DNA of 64,000 nucleotides from DUTS01 sp050951605 (lineage in GTDB: Bacteria; Bacillota; Peptococcia; DRI-13; DTU073), in contig JBMNJJ010000009.1 of NCBI GenBank assembly GCA_050951605.1, positions 186,001-250,000 on the forward strand, given 5' to 3'. Below, piece after piece: positions 35,193 through 46,600 of the stretch. The notes below the pieces were generated by a model that was not told the DNA's origin, ran no database searches, and was given only the letters and a program-made list of their open reading frames with translations. Numbering within the stretch: position 1 is the first letter of the stretch; each line of letters begins with the position of its first letter. A program made the translations under genes and the position numbers.

Positions 35193-37607
35193 TTGGGAAT
35201 TTTCGATAAAATTTTTAAGAAAAATAATAGTGAAGATTCGGGGAAGGCAAAGGTTAAAAGGGTAATACCCAAAACAGCCCAACAAACAGTGCCGTATATA
35301 AGGGCTTATGATGATGGAATTATCGAAATAAGAAGGGGCTGCTACTCGAAGACAATTAAATTTCATGATATTAATTATCAAATTGCCAGACATGATGATA
35401 AGGAAGATATTTTTGTAAAGTATTGTGACCTTTTGAACTTTTTTAATTCTACAATAGATGTACAAATTACTATACTTAATAAATCTGTTAATAAAAAAGC
35501 TTTTGAAGATAAGATATTAATTAAAGAAAGAGGAGACCAATTTGATGTATATAGGCAAGAATATAATGAAATGCTTAAACATCAAATTAGTGTTGGTAGA
35601 AATGATATCCAAAAAGAAAAATACATTACATTAACAATTACGACAACGGGTATAGATGAGGCCAGAAGTATTTTTACGAGACTCGAAAATGAAACATTAG
35701 GGCTGATTAGAAGATTAGGTAGCCATGGTGAGGTTTTAACTATACAGCAAAGATTAGAGATTTTACATGATATCTATCGTCGTGGACGTGAAGGTGAGTT
35801 TGTTTATGAGCCACAACTGACTAAAAGAAAAGGTTTAATGACGAAAGATCTTGTTGCTCCTGATAGTTTTGAGTTTAAACGTGATTATATGCGTATTGGC
35901 GATAATTATGCTCGGTCAATATTTATTAAAGACTTGCCTTCATTTATTAATGATACTTTTTTAAGTGAGTTGACAGATTTTAGTGTTAATATGCAGCTTA
36001 GCATTAACCTTAAATTGATCGAACCTCATATTGCTCTTAGAATGATTAATCGTCAAATTACCGGGATGGAAGCTAATAAAATTGAATATCAAAAGAGAAG
36101 TTTGCGTAGTGGTTATCTAGAGCCGTTTATACCGTATGAACTTCGTTACAGTTTAGAAGAGGCACAAGCTTTACTTGACCAGGTTATGAACAGAAACCAA
36201 AAACTATATTTAACTAATGTCGTGATAACACATTTAGCAAGTAGTATGGAAGAATTAAACAGAAGCACAGAGGCAATTATGTCGGTGGGAAGAAAGTTCC
36301 TTTGTCAGATTGGGGTTCTTAATTATCAGCAAGAAGAAGGGTTAAATTCGACACTTCCTTTAGGTATAAATGATATTAGGGCCGACCGTTGTTTAACCAC
36401 GGAAAGTACAGCTATATTTATACCTTTTACTTCGCAAGAATTATTACAAAATGATGGTATGTATTATGGGTTAAACGCAGTATCCAGAAATTTAATTATG
36501 TTTAATCGAAAATCTTTAAAAAATGCGAATGGTTTTATTTTAGGTTCACCGGGTAGTGGTAAATCTTTTAGTGCTAAACGAGAAATGGTTAATGTCCTTT
36601 TAAACACTGATGATGATGTAATTATTATTGACCCGGAAAGAGAATATACCAGATTGGTAGAAAATTTTGGTGGGGAAGTAATCTATATTTCTGCGGGATC
36701 GAAGAATTACATAAATCCACTTGATATGAGTATAGATTATTCTGATGATGATGAGCCTTTGCTTTTAAAATCAGATTTCGTTCTTTCACTGTGTGAAGTA
36801 ATTGTAGGGGGAAGAGAAGGTTTAACCCCTAAAGAAAAATCGATTGTTGACCGTTGTTTACGGCTGGCCTATGGTGACTATATGCAGGATTTTGATCAAA
36901 ATAAGATACCTACACTAAGAGATTTTTATGAGATTATGATTAGACAAGAAGAACCGGAAGCGGTAAGTTTAGCTACAGCGTTAGAACTATACATAACGGG
37001 TAATTTATCTGTTTTTGCTAATAAAACTAATATTAACATTAATAATAGATTAGTTTGTTTTGATATTAAAGATTTAGGAAAGCAGTTAAAGACTATGGGG
37101 ATGTTAATTGTACTTGACGCAATTTGGAATAGAGTAACTGCTAATAGGGATAAAGGGAAAAGAACATGGCTCTATATGGACGAAATTTATTTGTTGTTTG
37201 CTAATGAATATTCGGCCAATTTCCTTTTTGAACTTTATAAGAGAGCAAGAAAATGGGGAGCTATTCCGACAGGAATAACACAAAACGTAGAAGATTTATT
37301 ACAATCAGAGTTAGCTAGAAGAATGTTAGCAAATAGTGATTTTATTATGATGCTTAATCAGGCCCCGACAGATAGAGTGGAACTTGCGGCATTATTAAAT
37401 ATATCTGAGACACAATTATCATATGTTACGAATTCAGACCCTGGGCAAGGACTATTGTTTTCCGGAAATAGTATCATTCCTTTTATAGATAAATTTCCAC
37501 AGGATACAATGCTATATCGTCTAATGACAACAAAGGTTGAGGAAGTATCAGAGATAAAGAAAGCTAAAAAAGGGAAGATAGTAATAAAAAGGAATAGGAG
37601 TGCATAA
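35193..37607 (+). CDS. virB4: VirB4/TraE-type T4SS ATPase
   Basis: 804 residues. N-terminal VirB4 domain, C-terminal ATPase with Walker A GSPGSGKSF near residue 451, DVIIIDPEREYTRLV, Walker B WLYMDEIYLLF near 660, and ATGITQNVEDLL-like (PTGITQNVEDLL). TTG start after AGAGGTG. VirB4 energises assembly and transport in every T4SS. Together with VirD4, the VirB6-like protein and PrgI it marks this locus as a complete minimal Gram-positive T4SS engine. Confidence 0.93.
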   Translation: MGIFDKIFKKNNSEDSGKAKVKRVIPKTAQQTVPYIRAYDDGIIEIRRGCYSKTIKFHDINYQIARHDDKEDIFVKYCDLLNFFNSTIDVQITILNKSVNKKAFEDKILIKERGDQFDVYRQEYNEMLKHQISVGRNDIQKEKYITLTITTTGIDEARSIFTRLENETLGLIRRLGSHGEVLTIQQRLEILHDIYRRGREGEFVYEPQLTKRKGLMTKDLVAPDSFEFKRDYMRIGDNYARSIFIKDLPSFINDTFLSELTDFSVNMQLSINLKLIEPHIALRMINRQITGMEANKIEYQKRSLRSGYLEPFIPYELRYSLEEAQALLDQVMNRNQKLYLTNVVITHLASSMEELNRSTEAIMSVGRKFLCQIGVLNYQQEEGLNSTLPLGINDIRADRCLTTESTAIFIPFTSQELLQNDGMYYGLNAVSRNLIMFNRKSLKNANGFILGSPGSGKSFSAKREMVNVLLNTDDDVIIIDPEREYTRLVENFGGEVIYISAGSKNYINPLDMSIDYSDDDEPLLLKSDFVLSLCEVIVGGREGLTPKEKSIVDRCLRLAYGDYMQDFDQNKIPTLRDFYEIMIRQEEPEAVSLATALELYITGNLSVFANKTNININNRLVCFDIKDLGKQLKTMGMLIVLDAIWNRVTANRDKGKRTWLYMDEIYLLFANEYSANFLFELYKRARKWGAIPTGITQNVEDLLQSELARRMLANSDFIMMLNQAPTDRVELAALLNISETQLSYVTNSDPGQGLLFSGNSIIPFIDKFPQDTMLYRLMTTKVEEVSEIKKAKKGKIVIKRNRSA

Positions 37608-37638
37608 AAACCCTTGAATAAAAGGGGAGGGGATAGGG

Positions 37639-40600
37639 ATGGTTAAAAATGGGGGGAAGACGTATCAGGTTAAAAAAGAACCTGAATTAAAAACAGAAGA
37701 ATTTGAAGTAGATGTAAAACTTAATGCTTATGCCATTAAAATAGAAGAAATAATAGCCACAGAACATCCCTTGCGTAGTGAATATGATGCCAAAGCAGCA
37801 AGAGTAAGCAGTTATACAGATAAAGCTCACAGAGATTATCTTGAACGGAACCAAGGTTTAGGCATGAAGGCCACTAACTTTATTTTTGGTGCTAATCGTG
37901 CACCTCAATATAGTTTAGAGGAATACTTAACAGAAATAGAAGAGAATCAAGGCTATTCTCCGAAATATGAAGAATATGTGCAAAAGACGGGACAACTAAT
38001 TAGTGAAGTAGAAGAAGCCCGTTTATTAGCTGAAACAAGATTTGAAGCTCAGGAAGCAGTCAGAAAACAAGAAAACATTAGAATCGCTTTGGAACAACTT
38101 GTTGAGGAAGAGCAAGTTAAAGGAGATAAGCTAGAAAGAATAGTAGCTGAGGAACATCTTAACCGTAGTGTGTATGAAGAAAGACGAGAAACCGGTAAAG
38201 CATATGTAGAAGAAGCTTTAGCCTATCATCAAACATATGTGTTGCCGAAAATAGAACTTAATCGCAAGAGAGAAGGGAAAAGATTTCGGCGTAAAGAACA
38301 GGTTCTTACGCCTCCTAACTATGCCTTAAGCGAATATCTTCGTGAAGTTAAAACAAATCAAGGCTATTCGGAAAAATATGTTGAACATATCAAAGCGACC
38401 GGTCAGCAGATAGAAAAAGTAGAGATAGCCATCGAAAATGAAATTAAAAGAGCTAAGTTGACAGAATTAAAAAGAAGGCAAGAATATTTAGAGCAAAGTG
38501 CGGCTGCCTTAGAGAAATATAGTGAACAGGACTTCATCAGAGCAGAAAAACTGGAAAGTATTATTGGGGCAGAGTGTCATTCACGTAATATTTATGAACA
38601 ACAACTAGAACATAGTGCAACCTATGTACAAAATGCTCTGCAGGCTTATGTGCAAGATCCGTCTAAGGAACAAACGTTAGCTGAACATGAACATGTACTG
38701 CGTTATACTCTGCAGGAATATCAAGAAGAAATAAGTGTTAATCAAGGTTATTCACCGAAATATGAAGAATATGTGAAAACTACCGGACAAAGGAATCAAG
38801 AAATAGAAGCGGCAATTAACGAAGAAGTACAAAAATTAAAAGAGCATGACCAAGCAAGAAAGACCGAAGTTCTGAAGGAAATCCTGGCGGAAATTAAGGA
38901 AAAAGACCCACGTAAAGCGATCGTCTTAAATAGTCTTTTGGAGAAAGAACGTGCTGCGCGTAATAATTACGAAACAGAGCGACAAAAGTTATCTGCTTAT
39001 GTGACGGCACTGGAAAATGTTACAGCCAGTAGAGAAAGCTATGTACCGCAATATACGCGTAACGAATATCTTGCCGAGATTCAAGCTAATCATGGTTATT
39101 CACCTAAATACTTGGAAGATTTGAGGAGAACCGGAAACGAGCAAAGAGATAAAGAAATAGAAGCAGAAATAGAACACGCCATGAAGAGATATGACGAACA
39201 AGAATTATATAGAAGAAGTAATTTTATCGATAATTTTGAAACTGAGGTAGAAAAACTTAATGCTTATGCCATTAAAATAGAAGAAATAATAGCCACAGAA
39301 CATCCCTTGCGTAGTGAATATGATGCCAAAGCAGCAAGAGTAAGCAGTTATACAGATAAAGCTCACAGAGATTATCTTGAACGGAACCAAGGTTTAGGCA
39401 TGAAGGCCACTAACTTTATTTTTGGTGCTAATCGTGCACCTCAATATAGTTTAGAGGAATACTTAACAGAAATAGAAGAGAATCAAGGCTATTCTCCGAA
39501 ATATGAAGAATATGTGCAAAAGACGGGACAACTAATTAGTGAAGTAGAAGAAGCCCGTTTATTAGCTGAAACAAGATTTGAAGCTCAGGAAGCAGTCAGA
39601 AAACAAGAAAACATTAGAATCGCTTTGGAACAACTTGTTGAGGAAGAGCAAGTTAAAGGAGATAAGCTAGAAAGAATAGTAGCTGAGGAACATCTTAACC
39701 GTAGTGTGTATGAAGAAAGACGAGAAACCGGTAAAGCATATGTAGAAGAAGCTTTAGCCTATCATCAAACATATGTGTTGCCGAAAATAGAACTTAATCG
39801 CAAGAGAGAAGGGAAAAGATTTCGGCGTAAAGAACAGGTTCTTACGCCTCCTAACTATGCCTTAAGCGAATATCTTCGTGAAGTTAAAACAAATCAAGGC
39901 TATTCGGAAAAATATGTTGAACATATCAAAGCGACCGGTCAGCAGATAGAAAAAGTAGAGATAGCCATCGAAAATGAAATTAAAAGAGCTAAGTTGACAG
40001 AATTAAAAAGAAGGCAAGAATATTTAGAGCAAAGTGCGGCTGCCTTAGAGAAATATAGTGAACAGGACTTCATCAGAGCAGAAAAACTGGAAAGTATTAT
40101 TGGGGCAGAGTGTCATTCACGTAATATTTATGAACAACAACTAGAACATAGTGCAACCTATGTACAAAATGCTCTGCAGGCTTATGTGCAAGATCCGTCT
40201 AAGGAACAAACGTTAGCTGAACATGAACATGTACTGCGTTATACTCTGCAGGAATATCAAGAAGAAATAGGTGCTAATCAAGGTTATTCACCGAAATATG
40301 AAGAATATGTGAAAACTACCGGACAAAGGAATCAAGAAATAGAAGCAGCGATTAACGAAGAAGTACAAAAATTAAAAGAGCATGACCAAGCAAGAAAGAC
40401 CGAAGTTCTGAAGGAAATCTTGGCGGAAATTAAGGAAAAAGACCCACGTAAAGCGATCGTCTTAAATAGTCTTTTGGAGAAAGAACGTGCTGCGCGTAAT
40501 AATTACGAAACAGAGCGACAAAAGTTATCTGCTTATGTGACGGCACTGGAAAATGTTACAGCCAGTAGAGAAAGCTATGTACCGCAATATACGCGTAACG

Positions 40601-43600
40601 AATATCTTGCCGAGATTCAAGCTAATCATGGTTATTCACCTAAATACTTGGAAGATTTGAGGAGAACCGGAAACGAGCAAAGAGATAAAGAAATAGAAGC
40701 AGAAATAGAACACGCCATTAAGAGATATGACGAACAAGAATTATATAGAAGAAGTAATTTTATCGATAATTTTGAAACTGAGGTAGAAAAACTTAATGCT
40801 TATGCCATTAAAATAGAAGAAATAATAGCCACAGAACATCCCTTGCGTAGTGAGTATGATGCCAAAGCAGCAAGAGTAAGCAGTTATACAGATAAAGCTC
40901 ACCGAGATTATCTTGAACGGAACCAAGGTTTAGGCATGAAGGCCACTAACTTTATTTTTGGTGCTAATCGTGCACCTCAATATAGTTTAGAGGAATACTT
41001 AACAGAAATAGAAGAGAATCAAGGCTATTCTCCGAAATATGAAGAATATGTGCAAAAGACGGGACAACTAATTAGTGAAGTAGAAGAAGCCCGTTTATTA
41101 GCTGAAACAAGATTTGAAGCTCAGGAAGCAGTCAGAAAACAAGAAAACATTAGAATCGCTTTGGAACAACTTGTTGAGGAAGAGCAAGTTAAAGGAGATA
41201 AGCTAGAAAGAATAGTAGCTGAGGAACATCTTAACCGTAGTGTGTATGAAGAAAGACGAGAAACCGGTAAAGCATATGTAGAAGAAGCTTTAGCCTATCA
41301 TCAAACATATGTGTTGCCGAAAATAGAACTTAATCGCAAGAGAGAAGGGAAAAGATTTCGGCGTAAAGAACAGGTTCTTACGCCTCCTAACTATGCCTTA
41401 AGCGAATATCTTCGTGAAGTTAAAACAAATCAAGGCTATTCGGAAAAATATGTTGAACATATCAAAGCGACCGGTCAGCAGATAGAAAAAGTAGAGATAG
41501 CCATCGAAAATGAAATTAAAAGAGCTAAGTTGACAGAATTAAAAAGAAGGCAAGAATATTTAGAGCAAAGTGCGGCTGCCTTAGAGAAATATAGTGAACA
41601 GGACTTCATCAGAGCAGAAAAACTGGAAAGTATTATTGGGGCAGAGTGTCATTCACGTAATATTTATGAACAACAACTAGAACATAGTGCAACCTATGTA
41701 CAAAATGCTCTGCAGGCTTATGTGCAAGATCCGTCTAAGGAACAAACGTTAGCTGAACATGAACATGTACTGCGTTATACTCTGCAGGAATATCAAGAAG
41801 AAATAGGTGCTAATCAAGGTTATTCACCGAAATATGAAGAATATGTGAAAACTACCGGACAAAGGAATCAAGAAATAGAAGCGGCAATTAACGAAGAAGT
41901 ACAAAAATTAAAAGAGCATGACCAAGCAAGAAAGACCGAAGTTCTGAAGGAAATCCTGGCGGAAATTAAGGAAAAAGACCCACGTAAAGCGATCGTCTTA
42001 AATAGTCTTTTGGAGAAAGAACGTGCTGCGCGTAATAATTACGAAACAGAGCGACAAAAGTTATCTGCTTATGTGACGGCACTGGAAAATGTTACAGCCA
42101 GTAGAGAAAGCTATGTACCGCAATATACGCGTAACGAATATCTTGCCGAGATTCAAGCTAATCATGGTTATTCACCTAAATACTTGGAAGATTTGAGGAG
42201 AACCGGAAACGAGCAAAGAGATAAAGAAATAGAAGCAGAAATAGAACACGCCATGAAGAGATATGACGAACAAGAATTATATAGAAGAAGTAATTTTATC
42301 GATAATTTTGAAACTGAGGTAGAAAAACTTAATGCTTATGCCATTAAAATAGAAGAAATAATAGCCACAGAACATCCCTTGCGTAGTGAGTATGATGCCA
42401 AAGCAGCAAGAGTAAGCAGTTATACAGATAAAGCTCACCGAGATTATCTTGAACGGAACCAAGGTTTAGGCATGAAGGTCACTAACTTTATTTTTGGTGC
42501 TAATCGTGCACCTCAATATAGTTTAGAGGAATACTTAACAGAAATAGAAGAGAATCAAGGCTATTCTCCGAAATATGAAGAATATGTGCAAAAGACGGGA
42601 CAACTAATTAGTGAAGTAGAAGAAGCCCGTTTATTAGCTGAAACAAGATTTGAAGCTCAGGAAGCAGTCAGAAAACAAGAAAACATTAGAATCGCTTTGG
42701 AACAACTTGTTGAGGAAGAGCAAGTTAAAGGAGATAAGCTAGAAAGAATAGTAGCTGAGGAACATCTTAACCGTAGTGTGTATGAAGAAAGACGAGAAAC
42801 CGGTAAAGCATATGTAGAAGAAGCTTTAGCCTATCATCAAACATATGTGTTGCCGAAAATAGAACTTAATCGCAAGAGAGAAGGGAAAAGATTTCGGCGT
42901 AAAGAACAGGTTCTTACGCCTCCTAACTATGCCTTAAGCGAATATCTTCGTGAAGTTAAAACAAATCAAGGCTATTCGGAAAAATATGTTGAACATATCA
43001 AAGCGACCGGTCAGCAGATAGAAAAAGTAGAGATAGCCATCGAAAATGAAATTAAAAGAGCTAAGTTGACAGAATTAAAAAGAAGGCAAGAATATTTAGA
43101 GCAAAGTGCGGCTGCCTTAGAGAAATATAGTGAACAGGACTTCATCAGAGCAGAAAAACTGGAAAGTATTATTGGGGCAGAGTGTCATTCACGTAATATT
43201 TATGAACAACAACTAGAACATAGTGCAACCTATGTACAAAATGCTCTGCAGGCTTATGTGCAAGATCCGTCTAAGGAACAAACGTTAGCTGAACATGAAC
43301 ATGTACTGCGTTATACTCTGCAGGAATATCAAGAAGAAATAAGTGTTAATCAAGGTTATTCACCGAAATATGAAGAATATGTGAAAACTACCGGACAAAG
43401 GAATCAAGAAATAGAAGCGGCAATTAACGAAGAAGTACAAAAATTAAAAGAGCATGACCAAGCAAGAAAGACCGAAGTTCTGAAGGAAATCCTGGCGGAA
43501 ATTAAGGAAAAAGACCCACGTAAAGCGATCGTCTTAAATAGTCTTTTGGAGAAAGAACGTGCTGCGCGTAATAATTACGAAACAGAGCGACAAAAGTTAT

Positions 43601-46600
43601 CTGCTTATGTGACGGCACTGGAAAATGTTACAGCCAGTAGAGAAAGCTATGTACCGCAATATACGCGTAACGAATATCTTGCCGAGATTCAAGCTAATCA
43701 TGGTTATTCACCTAAATACTTGGAAGATTTGAGGAGAACCGGAAACGAGCAAAGAGATAAAGAAATAGAAGCAGAAATAGAACACGCCATTAAGAGATAT
43801 GACGAACAAGAATTATATAGAAGAAGTAATTTTATCGATAATCTTGGAAAAAATGTAAAAGAAGCAGATAGAACTCATCTATATGTAAGAGAGATAGAGA
43901 AATTAGAAAATGAAATTCGCATTGGGAATGAAATTGAAAAAGAGATTAAGGAAGAGATTGACCAAAATGAAGGGCAGAAGGCAAAAGGACGACCTGCAAG
44001 TGTCCGCACCTCCACAGACGAAGGAAAATTACAGGCATTTTATATTGGTAGTTTTACTGATGAAATATATAGCCGTGCACAAAGAGATGGTCTTACTGAT
44101 ACAGGGCTTGGTTCTATTGCTACATTTAGAGATAACTATAAAACCTTAAAAGAATATTTATATAATAATGCCAAACGAAGTTTTAAAGTAACCAAAGATG
44201 GGAAAGTTAAATTTTCTCTTTTACAATATACTAAGGCAACGGTTGGTAGTGCTAAAGAGCACGTATATGATCGTTTTGAAAGTGATGGCGTTACTGATAC
44301 CGGGGCTGGAGCTATAAGTTTATTATTACAAGCCAAGAGGAGTTTATCAGGATTTTATTATAATACTTACAATCTAAGGGAGTTTTTAAAAAGGGTAAAG
44401 AGGAAACTTGAAGGTAAAGAAGATCAAGCATACTGGGAAGAATTTAATTTAGAAGAATACGAAGGAAAACCTAAAGAATATGATGAAGAATATGCAGAAA
44501 TTGATGAAGAATTTGAACGTGCTAAAGAAGAAGTTGAGGAAGTTCAGAAAGAGTTTGAGGATGCCCAAGAAGAGATTGAGAAAGAAAAGAAAAAGCTTGA
44601 ACGTGAAATAATTGGTGGCAAAGGTAAAGAAGGAAAGCCAGGTGCAGGAACTGCTCGTAAGGCTAAAGAAGTAGGGAAGCAGGTTACTGATGCAGCTAAA
44701 GAAAAAGGTGCAAAGGCTGTTCGTTTAGTAAGAGGAACAGGTAAGTACGGTGTTCTTAAGGCTAAAGAAGCGGGTACGAAGCTTGCCGAAGCAGCGAGGG
44801 GGACAGGCAGGAAAACTGTTGATACAGCGAGAGACGCAAAAACGAAAGTTGTTGATGCGGCCAAGAAAGCCGACGAAGCATACGATCGTTTTATAAGTAA
44901 ACATTTTTCTGAAGATGCTATACTTGGCGGAGGGTCAGGCAGGAAAGCTACGGAGCCGGTGAGAGAAACAGATGTCACAACTCTTGATGCGGTAAAGGAT
45001 GACAGCGACGACTGGGATGAATTTGATTTAGAAAAAGAACTTGAAGAAGAATTAGAGTTAGAGGAAGAGCATGAAGAAGAAATTGACGAAGAATTTGAAC
45101 GTGCTAAAGAAGAGGTTGAGGAAGTTCAAAAAGAGTTTGAGGATGCTCAAGAAGAGATTGAGAAAGAAAAGAAAAAGCTTAAACGTGAATTTATAGGTAG
45201 TAAAACTAAAAAAGCACCAAAAAGAAGAGCTATTCGTGTCACTAATAAAAGTACAAAGAAACGTTATGCCCCCAAAGGAGCAAAACGTAGAGTAACACGT
45301 GTTTCTCGAGCAAGTGCAGGTAGAAATGCTCGCCGTGTTGAGGCAGAAACTAGAAGAAAAGCCCATACTACTCAGGAAGGAATAAGGAGAAGGTCTCGTC
45401 GTGCGGCTCAAGAAGCAGCAAGAAGAAAGTCTCGTCGTGCAGCTCAAGAAGGAACGAAAAGATTATCACGTACAGCGAGAAGGTCAAGACCCACAACTAG
45501 AACAATTCCAAAAGGGAAAAGAGCAGTAACAAAAACAACTCCAAAAACAAGAGCAATTTCTCGTAGACCCCAAGGAACGAAAAAATTATCACATATAGTG
45601 AGAAGGTCAAGGCCCACAACTAGAACAATTCCAAAAGGGAAAAGAGCAGTAACAAAAACAACTTCAAAAACAAGAGCAATTTCTCGTAGACCCCAAGGAA
45701 CGAAAAAATTATCACATATAGTGAGAAGGTCAAGGCCCACAACTAGAACAATTCCAAAAGGGAAAAGAGCAGTAACAAAAACAACTTCAAAAACAAGAGC
45801 AATTTCTCGTAGACCCCAAGGAACGAAAAAATTATCACATATAGCGAGAAGGTCAAGACCTACAACTAGAGCAATTCCAAAAGGGAAAAGAGCAGTAACA
45901 AAAACAACTTCAAAAACAAGAGCAATTTCTCGTAGACCCCAAGGAACGAAAAAACTATCACATATAGCGAGAAGGTCAAGACCCACAACTAGAGCAATTC
46001 CAAAAGGGAAAAGAGCAGTAACAAAAACAACTTCAAAAACAAGAGCAATTTCTCGTAGACCCCAAGGAACTAAAAAATTATCACATATAGCGAGAAGGTC
46101 AAGACCTACAACTAGAACAATTCCAAAAGGGAAAAGAGCAGTAACAAAAACAACTTCAAAAACAAGAGCAATTTCTCGTAGACCCCAAGGAACGAAAAAA
46201 TTATCACATATAGCGAGAAGGTCAAGACCCACAACTAGAGCAATTCCAAAAGGGAAAAGAGCAGTAACAAAAATAACTCCAAAAACAAGAGCAATTTCTC
46301 GTAGACCCCAAGGAACTAAAAAATTATCACATATAGCGAGAAGGTCAAGACCTACAACTAGAGCAATTCCAAAAGGGAAAAGAGCAGTAACAAAAACAAC
46401 TCCAAAAACAAGAGCAATTTCTCGTAGACCCCAAGGAACGAAAAAACTATCACATATAGCGAGAAGGTCAAGGCCCACAACTAGAACAATTCCAAAAGGG
46501 AAAAGAGCAGTAACAAAAACAACTTCAAAAACAAGAGCAATTTCTCGTAGACCCCAAGGAACGAAAAAACTATCACATATAGCGAGAAGGTCAAGGCCCA

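Noticed and set aside
39205..42462. Three identical 61-codon minus-strand frames at 1536-base intervals
   Set aside because: They are reverse-strand shadows of the block junctions in the giant gene, repeated only because the block repeats.
44544..44978. A 144-codon minus-strand frame rich in Ala, Ser and Phe
   Set aside because: It lies opposite the giant gene in a Lys/Glu-rich stretch, has no ribosome binding site, and its composition is the simple complement of that stretch.
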